64,000 nt of DNA, taken from contig DASVDH010000084.1 of the NCBI GenBank assembly GCA_036381195.1, forward strand, positions 1 through 64,000, written 5' to 3'. The translations under genes and the position numbers were made by a program. Of the stretch, positions 44,964-52,494 are shown piece after piece. The notes beneath the pieces are model-generated. The model saw nothing but the letters and a program-made list of their open reading frames with translations. It was not told where the DNA came from and did not search any database. Origin of the DNA: RSA9 sp036381195 (GTDB lineage Bacteria > Gemmatimonadota > Gemmatimonadetes > Longimicrobiales > RSA9). Position 1 is the stretch's first letter. Each line of letters starts with the position of its first letter.

Positions 44964-45862
44964 GCCGGCACTCCTTCCAGCTCCTGCTCGATGTGCCCGG
45001 CCAGCTCGTGCATTGCGCGTGCCGCGGCGTAATCCTCCTCGCCGAGCACGGGCGGCTCGCCGCGGTCGGTGGCGAGGCCGAGGCGCGGATCGAAGGGGAT
45101 CTCCGCCCAGAGGGGCACGCCCGCGGCCGCGGCCAGTTGCCGCGCGCCGTCCGCCGCGAAGAGGACGGAGCCGTGCCCGCAGCGCTCGCACACGTAGGCG
45201 GTCATGTTCGCGACCAGTGCGACCGCGGACACGCCCGCCTCGCGCGCCTGGCGTACCGACTTCGCGACAACGCGGCGCGCCATCTCCGATGGCGTCGTGA
45301 CCAGCAGCACGGCCGTGAGCCGTGGCACCAGCTCGAGCACACGGCCGAGCTTGTCCGTGCCCGGCGGCACGTCGATCAGCAGGTAGTCCAGCTCTCCCCA
45401 GGCGATGTCGGCCAGGAACTCCCGCAGCGCGCTCGCCTCGATCGCGCTCTGGCGGACGAACTCCGCGCCGTCGCCCGCGTCCTTCCAGCGGACGGGCGCG
45501 TCATCGCCGGCGAGCAGCACGTCCATCGAGATCACGCGCACGCCCGCCACCCCAACGGCCGGCTGCACGCCGTCCGCACCGATCGTGAGCGGATCGCGTG
45601 GCACGCCCAGCATGCGCGCGAGCGAGGGGCCGTTCAGGTCCGCATCCACCGCGCCCACCCGCCGGCCGCGCGCCGCCAGCGCCGCGGCGACGTTGGCGGT
45701 CACTGCGCTCTTGCCCACGCCGCCCTTGCCGCTGGCGATGGCGATGACGCGCCGGATGCTGCGCAGCCGCTGCTGGAGGCGCTGCCGTTGCGCCGCGATC
45801 TGCTCCGGCACGCCCTCGCCCCCGCCCTCGCCCACCTCGTGGTACGTCCGTATGCGGCGCAC
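44960..45862 (-). CDS. Mrp/NBP35-family Fe-S carrier ATPase
   Basis: 300 aa. The deviant P-loop is ASGKGGVGKSAVTANVAAAL (residues about 37-56), followed by VDADLNGPSLARMLG, LIDVPPGTDKLGRV and VVTTPSEMARRV-type switch segments. Near the C-terminal third, YVCERCGHGSVLF supplies the CxxC that in Mrp proteins bridges a labile 4Fe-4S cluster across the dimer. Start: GGAGGAG precedes GTG 45862 by six bases; GTG 45868 overlaps the ferredoxin stop and is an alternative. With ferredoxin upstream and PCP_red protein coupled downstream, it probably delivers Fe-S clusters to them. Confidence 0.93.
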   Translation of the reverse strand: MRRIRTYHEVGEGGGEGVPEQIAAQRQRLQQRLRSIRRVIAIASGKGGVGKSAVTANVAAALAARGRRVGAVDADLNGPSLARMLGVPRDPLTIGADGVQPAVGVAGVRVISMDVLLAGDDAPVRWKDAGDGAEFVRQSAIEASALREFLADIAWGELDYLLIDVPPGTDKLGRVLELVPRLTAVLLVTTPSEMARRVVAKSVRQAREAGVSAVALVANMTAYVCERCGHGSVLFAADGARQLAAAAGVPLWAEIPFDPRLGLATDRGEPPVLGEEDYAAARAMHELAGHIEQELEGVPA

Positions 45863-45864
45863 GC

Positions 45865-46122
45865 TCACCTCCTCCGCCGCGGCGCGACCTGCGTGCCGGT
45901 CGCATCCAGCGCCGTGAGCGCATCTACGGGGCAGACGTCGCAGGCCTCGATCAAGCGTTCCGCCTCGGGCTCGCCCGGGTCGGCGCGGAATGCGCAGATC
46001 CCTTCCGCGTCGAACTCGAAGACGTCGGGGGCGATCTCCATGCAATCGCCGAAACCGACGCACAGGGTGCGGTCGATGCGGATGGTCAGCTCTCCGATCC
46101 TGCGTTCGACGAGCGGTTCCAC
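45865..46122 (-). CDS. Small ferredoxin, single 3Fe-4S or 4Fe-4S type
   Basis: 85 aa from a GTG at 46122 with GAAGGGA upstream. The sequence RIDRTLCVGFGDCMEIAPDV followed by FEFDAEGICAF and CDVCPVDALTALD has Cys in the order C-x5-C ... C-x2-C-P, the layout of single-cluster ferredoxins. It is acidic overall. First gene of the leftward array and immediately ahead of the Mrp ATPase. Likely electron donor for the radical SAM enzyme or another partner of the group. Confidence 0.85.
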   Translation of the reverse strand: MEPLVERRIGELTIRIDRTLCVGFGDCMEIAPDVFEFDAEGICAFRADPGEPEAERLIEACDVCPVDALTALDATGTQVAPRRRR

Positions 46123-46908
46123 TTCGCTCTTCCCTTCAGTCGTGGCTGGATTTCCCGGGAGTCGCGACACGCGCCGCCCGGCCGGCGGCGGAAGCCGCGT
46201 CCCGTCTCGGGGGTGCACGGAGCCGCACGCCCGCCTTTCGCGGCGCCCGCAACGGCCTGTGCCGGCCCGGAACGGCAAAGTATGGCCGGGCGGCCGGGGG
46301 CGCCATTGGCCGGGCGAACGATGTGGCCGGCGCCGTCCAGGCGCGCGCGCAATCGGCGCGCAATTTTGCGGGCGGGGGCGGCGAAGTCCCCCACTCATCC
46401 CCTCAGGGCCCGGCGCTGTGGAAGTTGGCCGCGCCGGGCGCGGCGAAATTCCACCCAAGAGGTGGCTGAAGTCGATATATGGAAGTTGGCCGCCCCCGAC
46501 ACGGTCAAGTTCCGGCCCAGGAGGTGGCTGAACGGCATGAATGGAAATTGATCGCAAGGGGGCGCGGTCAACTCCCCCACCCAAGAGGTGAATGAAGCCG
46601 ATGATGGACGTTGGCCGCGGCCGACACGCTCGAGACCGCGCGTAGCCGCACAAGCGGGTGCGCTAGCCGCGGCTGCGGCACGATCCACGAAGACGCTGGC
46701 GGGCGGAACCCGCCGGACGTCATCTATTCCGGATGACGCCGGGTGGGCCGGCGCGCTCGAGGGGCGGTCGGACGGAGGAGCACTGGACCGGGCCCGCCGG
46801 CGACAACATGATGGGCGTGTTCCTAGAATCCATGCAGCATGGGCCCGCTCCGGGCCTGTCGTGAATGCTGGAACGTTATGCGCCCTAACCTCTTCGCAAG
46901 GCGAGAAG
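46123..46908 (+). other. Spacer holding the second hairpin-repeat array
   Basis: 786 bases between the divergent ferredoxin and YcxB-like genes. The right half of it is occupied by the tandem repeat at 46376-46640; the rest shows no gene. No convincing promoter was found for either flanking gene. Confidence 0.5.
46376..46640 (+). repeat. Dispersed hairpin repeat, copy set 2 (tandem, 61-63-base units)
   Basis: Units begin at 46420, 46481, 46543 and 46606 with GGAARTTGG-type starts, preceded by a partial unit from 46376. The unit core is a near-palindrome, GGAAGTTGGCCGCGCCGGGC then GCGGCGAAATTCC, followed by CCACC-CAAGA-GGTGG, a second small hairpin, and CTGAA. The same unit lies inverted at 10363-10531. 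Copies differ by 10-25% by eye. Confidence 0.85.
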
Positions 46909-47412
46909 ATGATCACGGCTGAACATGCCTTCGATCGAGAAGAGCACAGGCGGGCGGCTCGCGCTCTGGCCGAGGCGAGTAATCACCGCGCTCAATGGCG
47001 CAAAGTGGGCGTGATCAGTATTGCCCTTGTATTCATCCTGGCGGCAACTTATTTGATCGACGGGTCCATCGATGTAGTTGGAACGTTTTGGCCGGTCGCA
47101 GTTCTTGCCCTAGTCCTTGCCATCATCCCGCTGGTCCGATTCACTGTCGCCTGGAGCCGTGGCCGCGACCTTCGTCACCGGTGTCTGATCATTTCGGATG
47201 ATGGCCTCCTTGTGCACGACGCCGTCGACCTGCTCATCCCGTGGTCGAAGATATCCAAGGTCGTCGAAACGGAGGAGTTCCTGCTCTTCCTGATCCAACC
47301 GGGCGTGGGGCATTACGTTCCGAAGCGTTCGCTGTCGGAAGTGGCGCTCCAGAGTAGTCGTGAGATCGTGCGGCGTCACGTGGGCGGGCGAGCGCGTCTA
47401 CTGACGGTATGA
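46909..47412 (+). CDS. YcxB-like membrane protein
   Basis: 167 aa. Two helices (VGVISIALVFILAATYLIDG and FWPVAVLALVLAIIPLVRF) precede a soluble C-terminal domain with DDGLLVHDAVDLLIPWSKIS, VVETEEFLLFLIQPGVGHYV and PKRSLSE, the pattern of the YcxB-like C-terminal domain. Codon usage is less GC-biased than in neighbours (for example ATT, TTA-type and AAT codons are more frequent), which suggests later acquisition. The start at 46909 is chosen because it gives the polar N-terminus and follows GGCGAGAAG; the longer frame runs through the repeat. Confidence 0.8.
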   Translation: MITAEHAFDREEHRRAARALAEASNHRAQWRKVGVISIALVFILAATYLIDGSIDVVGTFWPVAVLALVLAIIPLVRFTVAWSRGRDLRHRCLIISDDGLLVHDAVDLLIPWSKISKVVETEEFLLFLIQPGVGHYVPKRSLSEVALQSSREIVRRHVGGRARLLTV

Positions 47413-48008
47413 GTTTGTGGGCGGGGGCGCTCCATGCACGGTTACGGCGCATAACAACGCAATCACGCCGCAAGCGCGTCCCCGCCCTTGCCGCTCGGGA
47501 CCACCGCTCCTTCCAATGCGGGCGAGCCGGTAGGCTCCTTCTTGCCATGCCAGCGCATGCGGCCCTAAGGACGTGAGATGTCGGGATCAATCTGGTCGCA
47601 GTGGCAATGTCGGTGGGGGTTGGGAGAGCGATTCGTCAGGTGGAGCATCTGCTGCACGACCGCGAGTCTGAACTCCCGAAGACTCGGGCCTAGCATTGGC
47701 TGCAAATGGCTGGCGGGCGAGGAGCTGGAGCGGCGCCTCGAGGCGTACGAGGAGGAGTGGGAGGCGGGTGCTCCCTGGGACGAGGTGAAGAAGCGCGGTC
47801 GCTCAGGCGACTGAGCCGCGGAGGGTCGCCCGCCCCGCGACAGCCCCCTTGCGGGAGCACTGCCCGGCGGGCACCATGCAGGTGGGCCCGCGGCGGTGCC
47901 CGGCTCGTGAGGTGAATGCTGGAGCGCTGGACGCGGTGGGCCCGGCGGCCGGATGCGAGCCACGGGATGACGCGGAAGGGACGGCATCACTCCAGACGCG
48001 AGGCTCGG
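47413..48008 (+). other. Spacer with an antitoxin-like fragment
   Basis: 596 bases. The only protein-like piece is 47706-47814. The remainder is non-coding and part is less GC-rich than the surroundings. Confidence 0.45.
47706..47814 (+). pseudogene. C-terminal fragment of an addiction-module component protein
   Basis: The frame ends LAGEELERRLEAYEEEWEAG followed by APWDEVKKR. It matches the C-terminus of the putative addiction module component family (W-x-x-E-x-x-R-R-L, then the EV-K-x-R end). An open frame from an ATG at 47578 exists (78 aa), with a weak AAGGA site, but its first half is Cys/Trp/Arg-rich and unlike an antitoxin. No toxin gene follows. Remnant is the best reading; a short divergent antitoxin is the alternative. 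Confidence 0.5.
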
Positions 48009-48617
48009 ATGGCCAGGGGCGGGAAGACGCTGCGCGCGGTGCTGCTCGAGTCGGGCTTGATCGTCTTCAGCATCTTGCTCGCCCTCGCAGTGGACGGGTG
48101 GAGGGAGAGGAGAGGGGAGGCGCAGCTCGCTCGGCGCGCGCTGCGGAGCTTCGAGCTCGAGATCCGGCAGAACAAGCGCAACATCGAGGAAGTGCTGCCT
48201 TACCACCGCACGCTGGCTGCGTCGGTGCGACGCGCGGATTCGCTCGGGCGCATCCGGAACTATGCGGACTGGAAGGAGCAGCTCCCCGAGTTCTCGGGAT
48301 TCCATCCGCCCGACCTGCCGGCGACGGCGTGGCAGAGTGCACTGGCCGTGGGCGCGCTCGCCTCGATGGGCTACGATACGGTGGCTGCGCTCTCGAAGCT
48401 CTACTATTACCAGGGCAAGCTGGACGCGTTCACCCACGCGTCCCTGACCGGGTTCGACTTCTCGGACAGTCGCATCCCGGCGACCGTCCGGCAGGCGTAC
48501 GTGTATCTCGCAACGGTCGTTCCGAACGAGGAGAACCTCCTCGACCAGTATGATGAGGTGCTCCGGTTGATCGCTCGTGATCCGGCGGGCGTGGTGAGGC
48601 GAGCGGAGCATCCGTAG
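48009..48617 (+). CDS. DUF6090-like membrane-anchored protein
   Basis: 202 aa. The N-terminal anchor is TLRAVLLESGLIVFSILLAL followed by AVDGWRERR, the layout of DUF6090-type proteins (GEIxLVVxGILxAxxxxxW). The rest is a charged helical region, with ARRALRSFELEIRQNKRNIE and AWQSALAVGALASMGYDTVA, and probably lies outside the cytoplasm. GAGG is six bases upstream of the chosen ATG. Function unknown. Confidence 0.75.
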   Translation: MARGGKTLRAVLLESGLIVFSILLALAVDGWRERRGEAQLARRALRSFELEIRQNKRNIEEVLPYHRTLAASVRRADSLGRIRNYADWKEQLPEFSGFHPPDLPATAWQSALAVGALASMGYDTVAALSKLYYYQGKLDAFTHASLTGFDFSDSRIPATVRQAYVYLATVVPNEENLLDQYDEVLRLIARDPAGVVRRAEHP

Positions 48618-48719
48618 GCGTGTGGGGCCGGCCGCTGGCGCTGGCCGGGCTGGGCCGCGGCCGCGTCGCCCGCGCGCGCCGCGTGTGTGGCGGCCCCGGA
48701 ACGTCTTCGGGTGTCGGGT

Positions 48720-48992
48720 ATGGAAGGACAGCGATCGAGATCTGACCCGCCGGCGTACTCGCCCATTCCGTGTGCGCTGCACGACCGGCTCGAGGCGCTC
48801 GCCACGCTGGGGCAGCCCTGTCGCATCGTGTACCGCGACCCGGACGGCGGCACCCGGGAGACGGTCGAGCGCATCGTCGACGTGTTCGCCAGGGCGGGCG
48901 AGGAGTTCGTGAGGACGGCCGCGGGCGTCGAGATCCGGCTCGACCGGCTGGAGTGGGTGGCGGGCGTGCGGTTCGGCGGCCCGCCGTGCTGA
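48720..48992 (+). CDS. Rof-like Rho-binding antiterminator family protein
   Basis: 90 aa. YSPIPCALHDRLEALATLGQ, CRIVYRDPDGG, ERIVDVFARAGEEFVR and GVEIRLDRLEWVAGV follow the order of the Rof/YaeO family: Cys-His-containing first helix, then an Sm-like beta barrel ending in a LD-x-[IL] strand. In E. coli YaeO binds Rho and blocks its RNA contacts. The assignment is by pattern memory, so it is moderate. No ribosome site is obvious. Confidence 0.6.
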   Translation: MEGQRSRSDPPAYSPIPCALHDRLEALATLGQPCRIVYRDPDGGTRETVERIVDVFARAGEEFVRTAAGVEIRLDRLEWVAGVRFGGPPC

Positions 48993-49169
48993 CCGGGCCG
49001 CGTGCGCGGGACCGCAGCCCGCATGGACGCCCGGCTGGACCCGGCTTCATGAGCACGCGCGGGTTGCCCGGGTCGCGAGCAGCGAATGCCGGGCGGGCGC
49101 TGCGGCCCGGCTGGCGGCGGCGCGAAACGATCGGGCTGGGGCCGTCGTAACGTCGTGGGGGGAGTCGTC

Positions 49170-49763
49170 ATGTCGTGGAGGGAGCAGTTCGGGCGGCCGC
49201 GAGGCGTGCTGGGCTGGATCGCCGGCAAGCTCATGGGCCGGGGCAAGGGCGAGTTCGCGCTGGACCTGCTCGGCGGCGCCGGCGTCGCTCCCACGGATCA
49301 GGTGCTCGAGATCGGCTTCGGTCCGGGCATCGGCATCGAGGTCGCGGCCCGCCTGGCCTCGCAGGGCCGGGTCTTCGGCGTCGAGATCTCTGACGTGATG
49401 CTCCGGATGGCCGCGCGGCGCAACCGCGGCGCGATCCGGGCGGGACGCGTCGAGCTCGGCCTGGCCTCGGTCTCGGATCTGCCCTTTGCGGACGAGGCGT
49501 TCGACGTCGTCTTCTCGATCAACTCGGTCCAGTTCTGGCCGGATCTATCGCGGGACCTGAAGGAGGTGCACCGGGTGCTTCGCCGGGACGGGCGGCTCGC
49601 CATCGGCGTGCAACTGCCGCCGTGGATCCTCCCGGCCGCGCAACTCGAGGAGCTGGGGCGCCGCGTCGAGGAGCACGCGAGGGCGGTGGGGTTCCGGGAG
49701 GTGGTCCGGACGGAGCGCGCGGTCGGCGGCGTGCCGGCGACGCGGGTCCTGGCGAAGAAGTAG
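49170..49763 (+). CDS. Class I SAM-dependent methyltransferase
   Basis: 197 aa. Motif I is VLEIGFGPGIGIEVAARLA, motif II VFGVEISDVML, then LPFADEAFDVVFSINSVQFW (motif IV) and LKEVHRVLRRDGRLAIGVQ. This is the Methyltransf_11 layout of small-molecule methyltransferases. GGGGGGAG precedes the ATG. Stands alone on this strand; substrate unknown. Confidence 0.9.
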   Translation: MSWREQFGRPRGVLGWIAGKLMGRGKGEFALDLLGGAGVAPTDQVLEIGFGPGIGIEVAARLASQGRVFGVEISDVMLRMAARRNRGAIRAGRVELGLASVSDLPFADEAFDVVFSINSVQFWPDLSRDLKEVHRVLRRDGRLAIGVQLPPWILPAAQLEELGRRVEEHARAVGFREVVRTERAVGGVPATRVLAKK

Positions 49764-49929
49764 GCGGCGTGGCGCGACGCGCTGGACGCGGCGCGGCGCG
49801 CCCGATCGTCCCCGTTCCATGGCCTCCGCGACGCGGGTCGCCGCACATGCGCCGCGCGAGGTGCTGCCGGCGTTCGAGGCGGCGCCCGCGCTCGAGCCGC
49901 GCTTCGCGTGCCGGCCGCCGCGCCCCGCG

Positions 49930-52383
49930 CTACTCCTGCCTCAGCGCCTCCACCGGATGTACGTGCGCCGCGCGCCGGGCGGGCAGGTAGCTGGCGGCCA
50001 GTGCGCTCGCTGCCAGGACGAGCGGCCCGGCGAGCAGGGCGACGGGGTCCGCAGGGCTGATGCCCCCGAGCAGCGAGCCGAGGGTGCGGCCGGCGAGCAG
50101 GGAGAGCGCGAGCCCGATCGCGAGGCCCAGCGCGACCAGCCGCATGCTGCCCCGCAGGACCATGCCGAGCACGGCGCCGCGGCTCGCGCCCAGCGCCATG
50201 CGGATGCCGATCTCGCGCGTGCGCCGGCCCACGGCGTACGCGACGATGCCGTACAGCCCGATCGCGGCGAGCAGCAGCGCGAGCGCGGAGCACGCGCCGA
50301 GCAGCGCGGCCGCAATCCGCTGCGGCAGCGTCGCGAGCGCCATCTCCTTCTCCATTGTGGTGAGCGAGAGGATGGGGAGCCGGTCGTCGAGCGCGCGGAT
50401 CTCGCGTCGGATGAGCGGCACGACGCGCGCGATGTCGCCCCCGACACGGACGTGCAGCGTCATCTCGTCGTAGTCCTGGAGGAACGGGCGGTAGATGTAC
50501 GGCCGGGGCTCTTCCGTCAGCGTGCCGTACTTGCCGTCGCGCGCGATGCCCACGATCTCGATGGACTCTGCGGTGCCGAACCGGGACAGCCGCTTGCCGA
50601 TCGCGTCCTCGCCTGGCCAGAAGCGGCGCGCGAACGTCTCGTTGACGACCGCGACCTGCGGCGCGCCCTCGCGGTCGGCCGCCGTGAAGCCGCGGCCGCG
50701 CACCAGCGGCACCCGCATCACCTCGAAGTACTCCGGCCCCACCACGTTGAAGTGGAACTCCATGTCCTCGCCCGGCGCCGGCTCGTAGCCCTCGACGCCG
50801 GTGAAGCGGCGGCCGCCACCGCCGGAGAGCGGCACGTTGCGCGCGAGCGTGACGCCGACCACGCCGGGCAGCGCCGCGACGCGCTCGGAGAGCTGCTCGT
50901 AGAACGCGCGGCCCTGCGCCTCCGTGTAGCCCTGCGTCTGGAGGTCGAACGAGGCGACGACGACGTTGGAGGGATCGAAGCCGGGATCCACCGTCGCGGC
51001 GTGCTGGAGACTGCGCAGGAACAGGCCGGCGCCGACCAGCAGGACCAGCGAGATGGCGACCTGCGCCGTGACCAGCACGTTGCGCAGGCCGAAACGGCGC
51101 CCGCCGGCGAGCGTGAGCGCACCCTCCTTCAGCGCGGATACGGTGTCCAGCCGTGTGGCCTGGAGCGCGGGCGCGAGGCCGAACACCACGGCGGCGCCCA
51201 GCGCCAGGGCCAGGGCGAAGCCGAGCACGCGGCCGTCGGGGGCGATGTCGAGCGCGACCGGGATCGGCGCCGACGGCTGGAACGCCAGCAGCAGGTCCGC
51301 GGCCCAGAGCGCGATCAGGATGCCGACGCCGCCGCCGAGCAGCGCGAGCAGCACGCTCTCGGTGAGGAGCTGGCGGACGAGCCGCGCCCGGCCCGCGCCG
51401 AGCGAGAGCCGGATCGCGACCTCGCGCGTGCGGCCGGCCGCGCGGGCGAGCAGCAGGGTGGCGATGTTGGCGCAGCAGATCAGCAGGACGAGGCCGACGA
51501 CCGCAAGGAGCAGCCCCATGAGGCCGAGGACGGCGCCCCTGAGCTGCGGCAGCACGCGCGACTCGCGCTCGGGCAGCACGGTGATGCGGCGGCCGCGGCC
51601 GTTCACGTCGCGCCAGGCATCGGGGTAGCTCGCGAGGAGCTGGCGGGCGACGACGTCGAAGTGCGCCTGCGCCCGCTCGACCGGGACCCCCGGGCGCAGC
51701 CGGCCCAGCACGAGCAGCCCGCGGTCGCCGCGTCGCGTGAGGAAATCGTCCGGGGTACCCAGCAGGCCCGTCGCCTGGAGTGGCACCCACACATCGACGC
51801 GCACGCCGCGGATGCTGCCGAGGAAGCCCTCGGGCGCCACGCCCACGACCGTGAACAGGCCAGCGTTCAGCCGGACCGTGCGGCCGACCACGCCGGGGTC
51901 GCCGCCGAGCCGGCTCTGCCAGAGCGCGTGGCTGATGACGGCGACGGGCTGCGGGCCGGCGGCGTCCTCCGGGCAGAACAGCCGGCCCCGTGCGGGCCGG
52001 ACGCCCAGCACGTCGAAGTAGTTCGCGCTCACGCGTTCCGCGGCGAGCCGCACCGTCTCGTCCGGCTCGATGAGGTTCACGGGCTGGATTCTGTAGGCGG
52101 CGAGGCCGGCCAAGACCTCCGTCTGCTCGCGGAAGACCTCGTAGTCGGGATAGGAGGAGGAGCCGAAGGTCGGGCCGCTGTAGTCGCTCGTCCAGAGGGT
52201 GACCACCCGCTCCGGCTCCGCCACGTGCGCGGGCGGGCGCAGCAGCACCGCGTTCACCACGCTGAAGATCGCCGTATTGGCGCCGATGCCGAGCGCGAGC
52301 ATCAGCACGGCGACGAGCGTGAAGCCGGGGCTCCGCGCGAGGATGCGGGCGGCGTAGCGGATGTCCTTCAACACCGCGTCCAA
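49930..52383 (-). CDS. MacB/FtsX-type duplicated permease (ADOP family)
   Basis: 817 aa, the size of acidobacterial duplicated orphan permeases. Order: first helix LARSPGFTLVAVLMLALGIG with GANTAIFSVVNAVLL, MacB_PCD periplasmic domain, FtsX domain with ARAAGRTREVAIRLSLGAGR; then the second half with LVTAQVAISLVLLVGAGLFL, a second periplasmic domain, and YAVGRRTREIGIRMALGASR, ending VHPVEALRQE. Both halves contain the TRE(V/I)(A/G)IR(L/M)(S/A)LGA motif. No ATPase is adjacent, so the partner is unknown and the exported substrate too. Upstream lies a truncated permease tail. Confidence 0.95.
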   Translation of the reverse strand: MDAVLKDIRYAARILARSPGFTLVAVLMLALGIGANTAIFSVVNAVLLRPPAHVAEPERVVTLWTSDYSGPTFGSSSYPDYEVFREQTEVLAGLAAYRIQPVNLIEPDETVRLAAERVSANYFDVLGVRPARGRLFCPEDAAGPQPVAVISHALWQSRLGGDPGVVGRTVRLNAGLFTVVGVAPEGFLGSIRGVRVDVWVPLQATGLLGTPDDFLTRRGDRGLLVLGRLRPGVPVERAQAHFDVVARQLLASYPDAWRDVNGRGRRITVLPERESRVLPQLRGAVLGLMGLLLAVVGLVLLICCANIATLLLARAAGRTREVAIRLSLGAGRARLVRQLLTESVLLALLGGGVGILIALWAADLLLAFQPSAPIPVALDIAPDGRVLGFALALALGAAVVFGLAPALQATRLDTVSALKEGALTLAGGRRFGLRNVLVTAQVAISLVLLVGAGLFLRSLQHAATVDPGFDPSNVVVASFDLQTQGYTEAQGRAFYEQLSERVAALPGVVGVTLARNVPLSGGGGRRFTGVEGYEPAPGEDMEFHFNVVGPEYFEVMRVPLVRGRGFTAADREGAPQVAVVNETFARRFWPGEDAIGKRLSRFGTAESIEIVGIARDGKYGTLTEEPRPYIYRPFLQDYDEMTLHVRVGGDIARVVPLIRREIRALDDRLPILSLTTMEKEMALATLPQRIAAALLGACSALALLLAAIGLYGIVAYAVGRRTREIGIRMALGASRGAVLGMVLRGSMRLVALGLAIGLALSLLAGRTLGSLLGGISPADPVALLAGPLVLAASALAASYLPARRAAHVHPVEALRQE

Positions 52384-52392
52384 TGTGTCTCC

Positions 52393-52494
52393 TCACTCCC
52401 GCCGGAGTGCGACGATGGGATGCACGGGGAACACGGCCAGCCCTGCGACCATCCGGCGCATCCGCACGCTGACTCCCGGGTTGTGTTCCGGCAT
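52393..52494 (-). pseudogene. Truncated C-terminal tail of a second ADOP-type permease
   Basis: 33 aa: a Met start, then MVAGLAVFPVHPIVALRRE. The last residues (VHPIVALRRE) parallel the permease end VHPVEALRQE, including the Arg/Gln-Glu finish. The ATG overlaps the stop of the serine-hydrolase gene (TGATG), and the permease gene starts only nine bases further on. It looks like what is left after deletion of most of a duplicate permease. A genuine tiny leader peptide is the alternative. Confidence 0.5.

Noticed and set aside
46376..46640. CRISPR array
   Set aside because: The units are contiguous, imperfect and palindromic, with no unique spacers of constant length, and no cas genes are present.
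47578..47814. A 78-residue gene containing the antitoxin-like C-terminus
   Set aside because: The first half does not resemble the family and no toxin gene is adjacent. It is reported as a fragment instead, although a weak AAGGA site makes a real gene not impossible.
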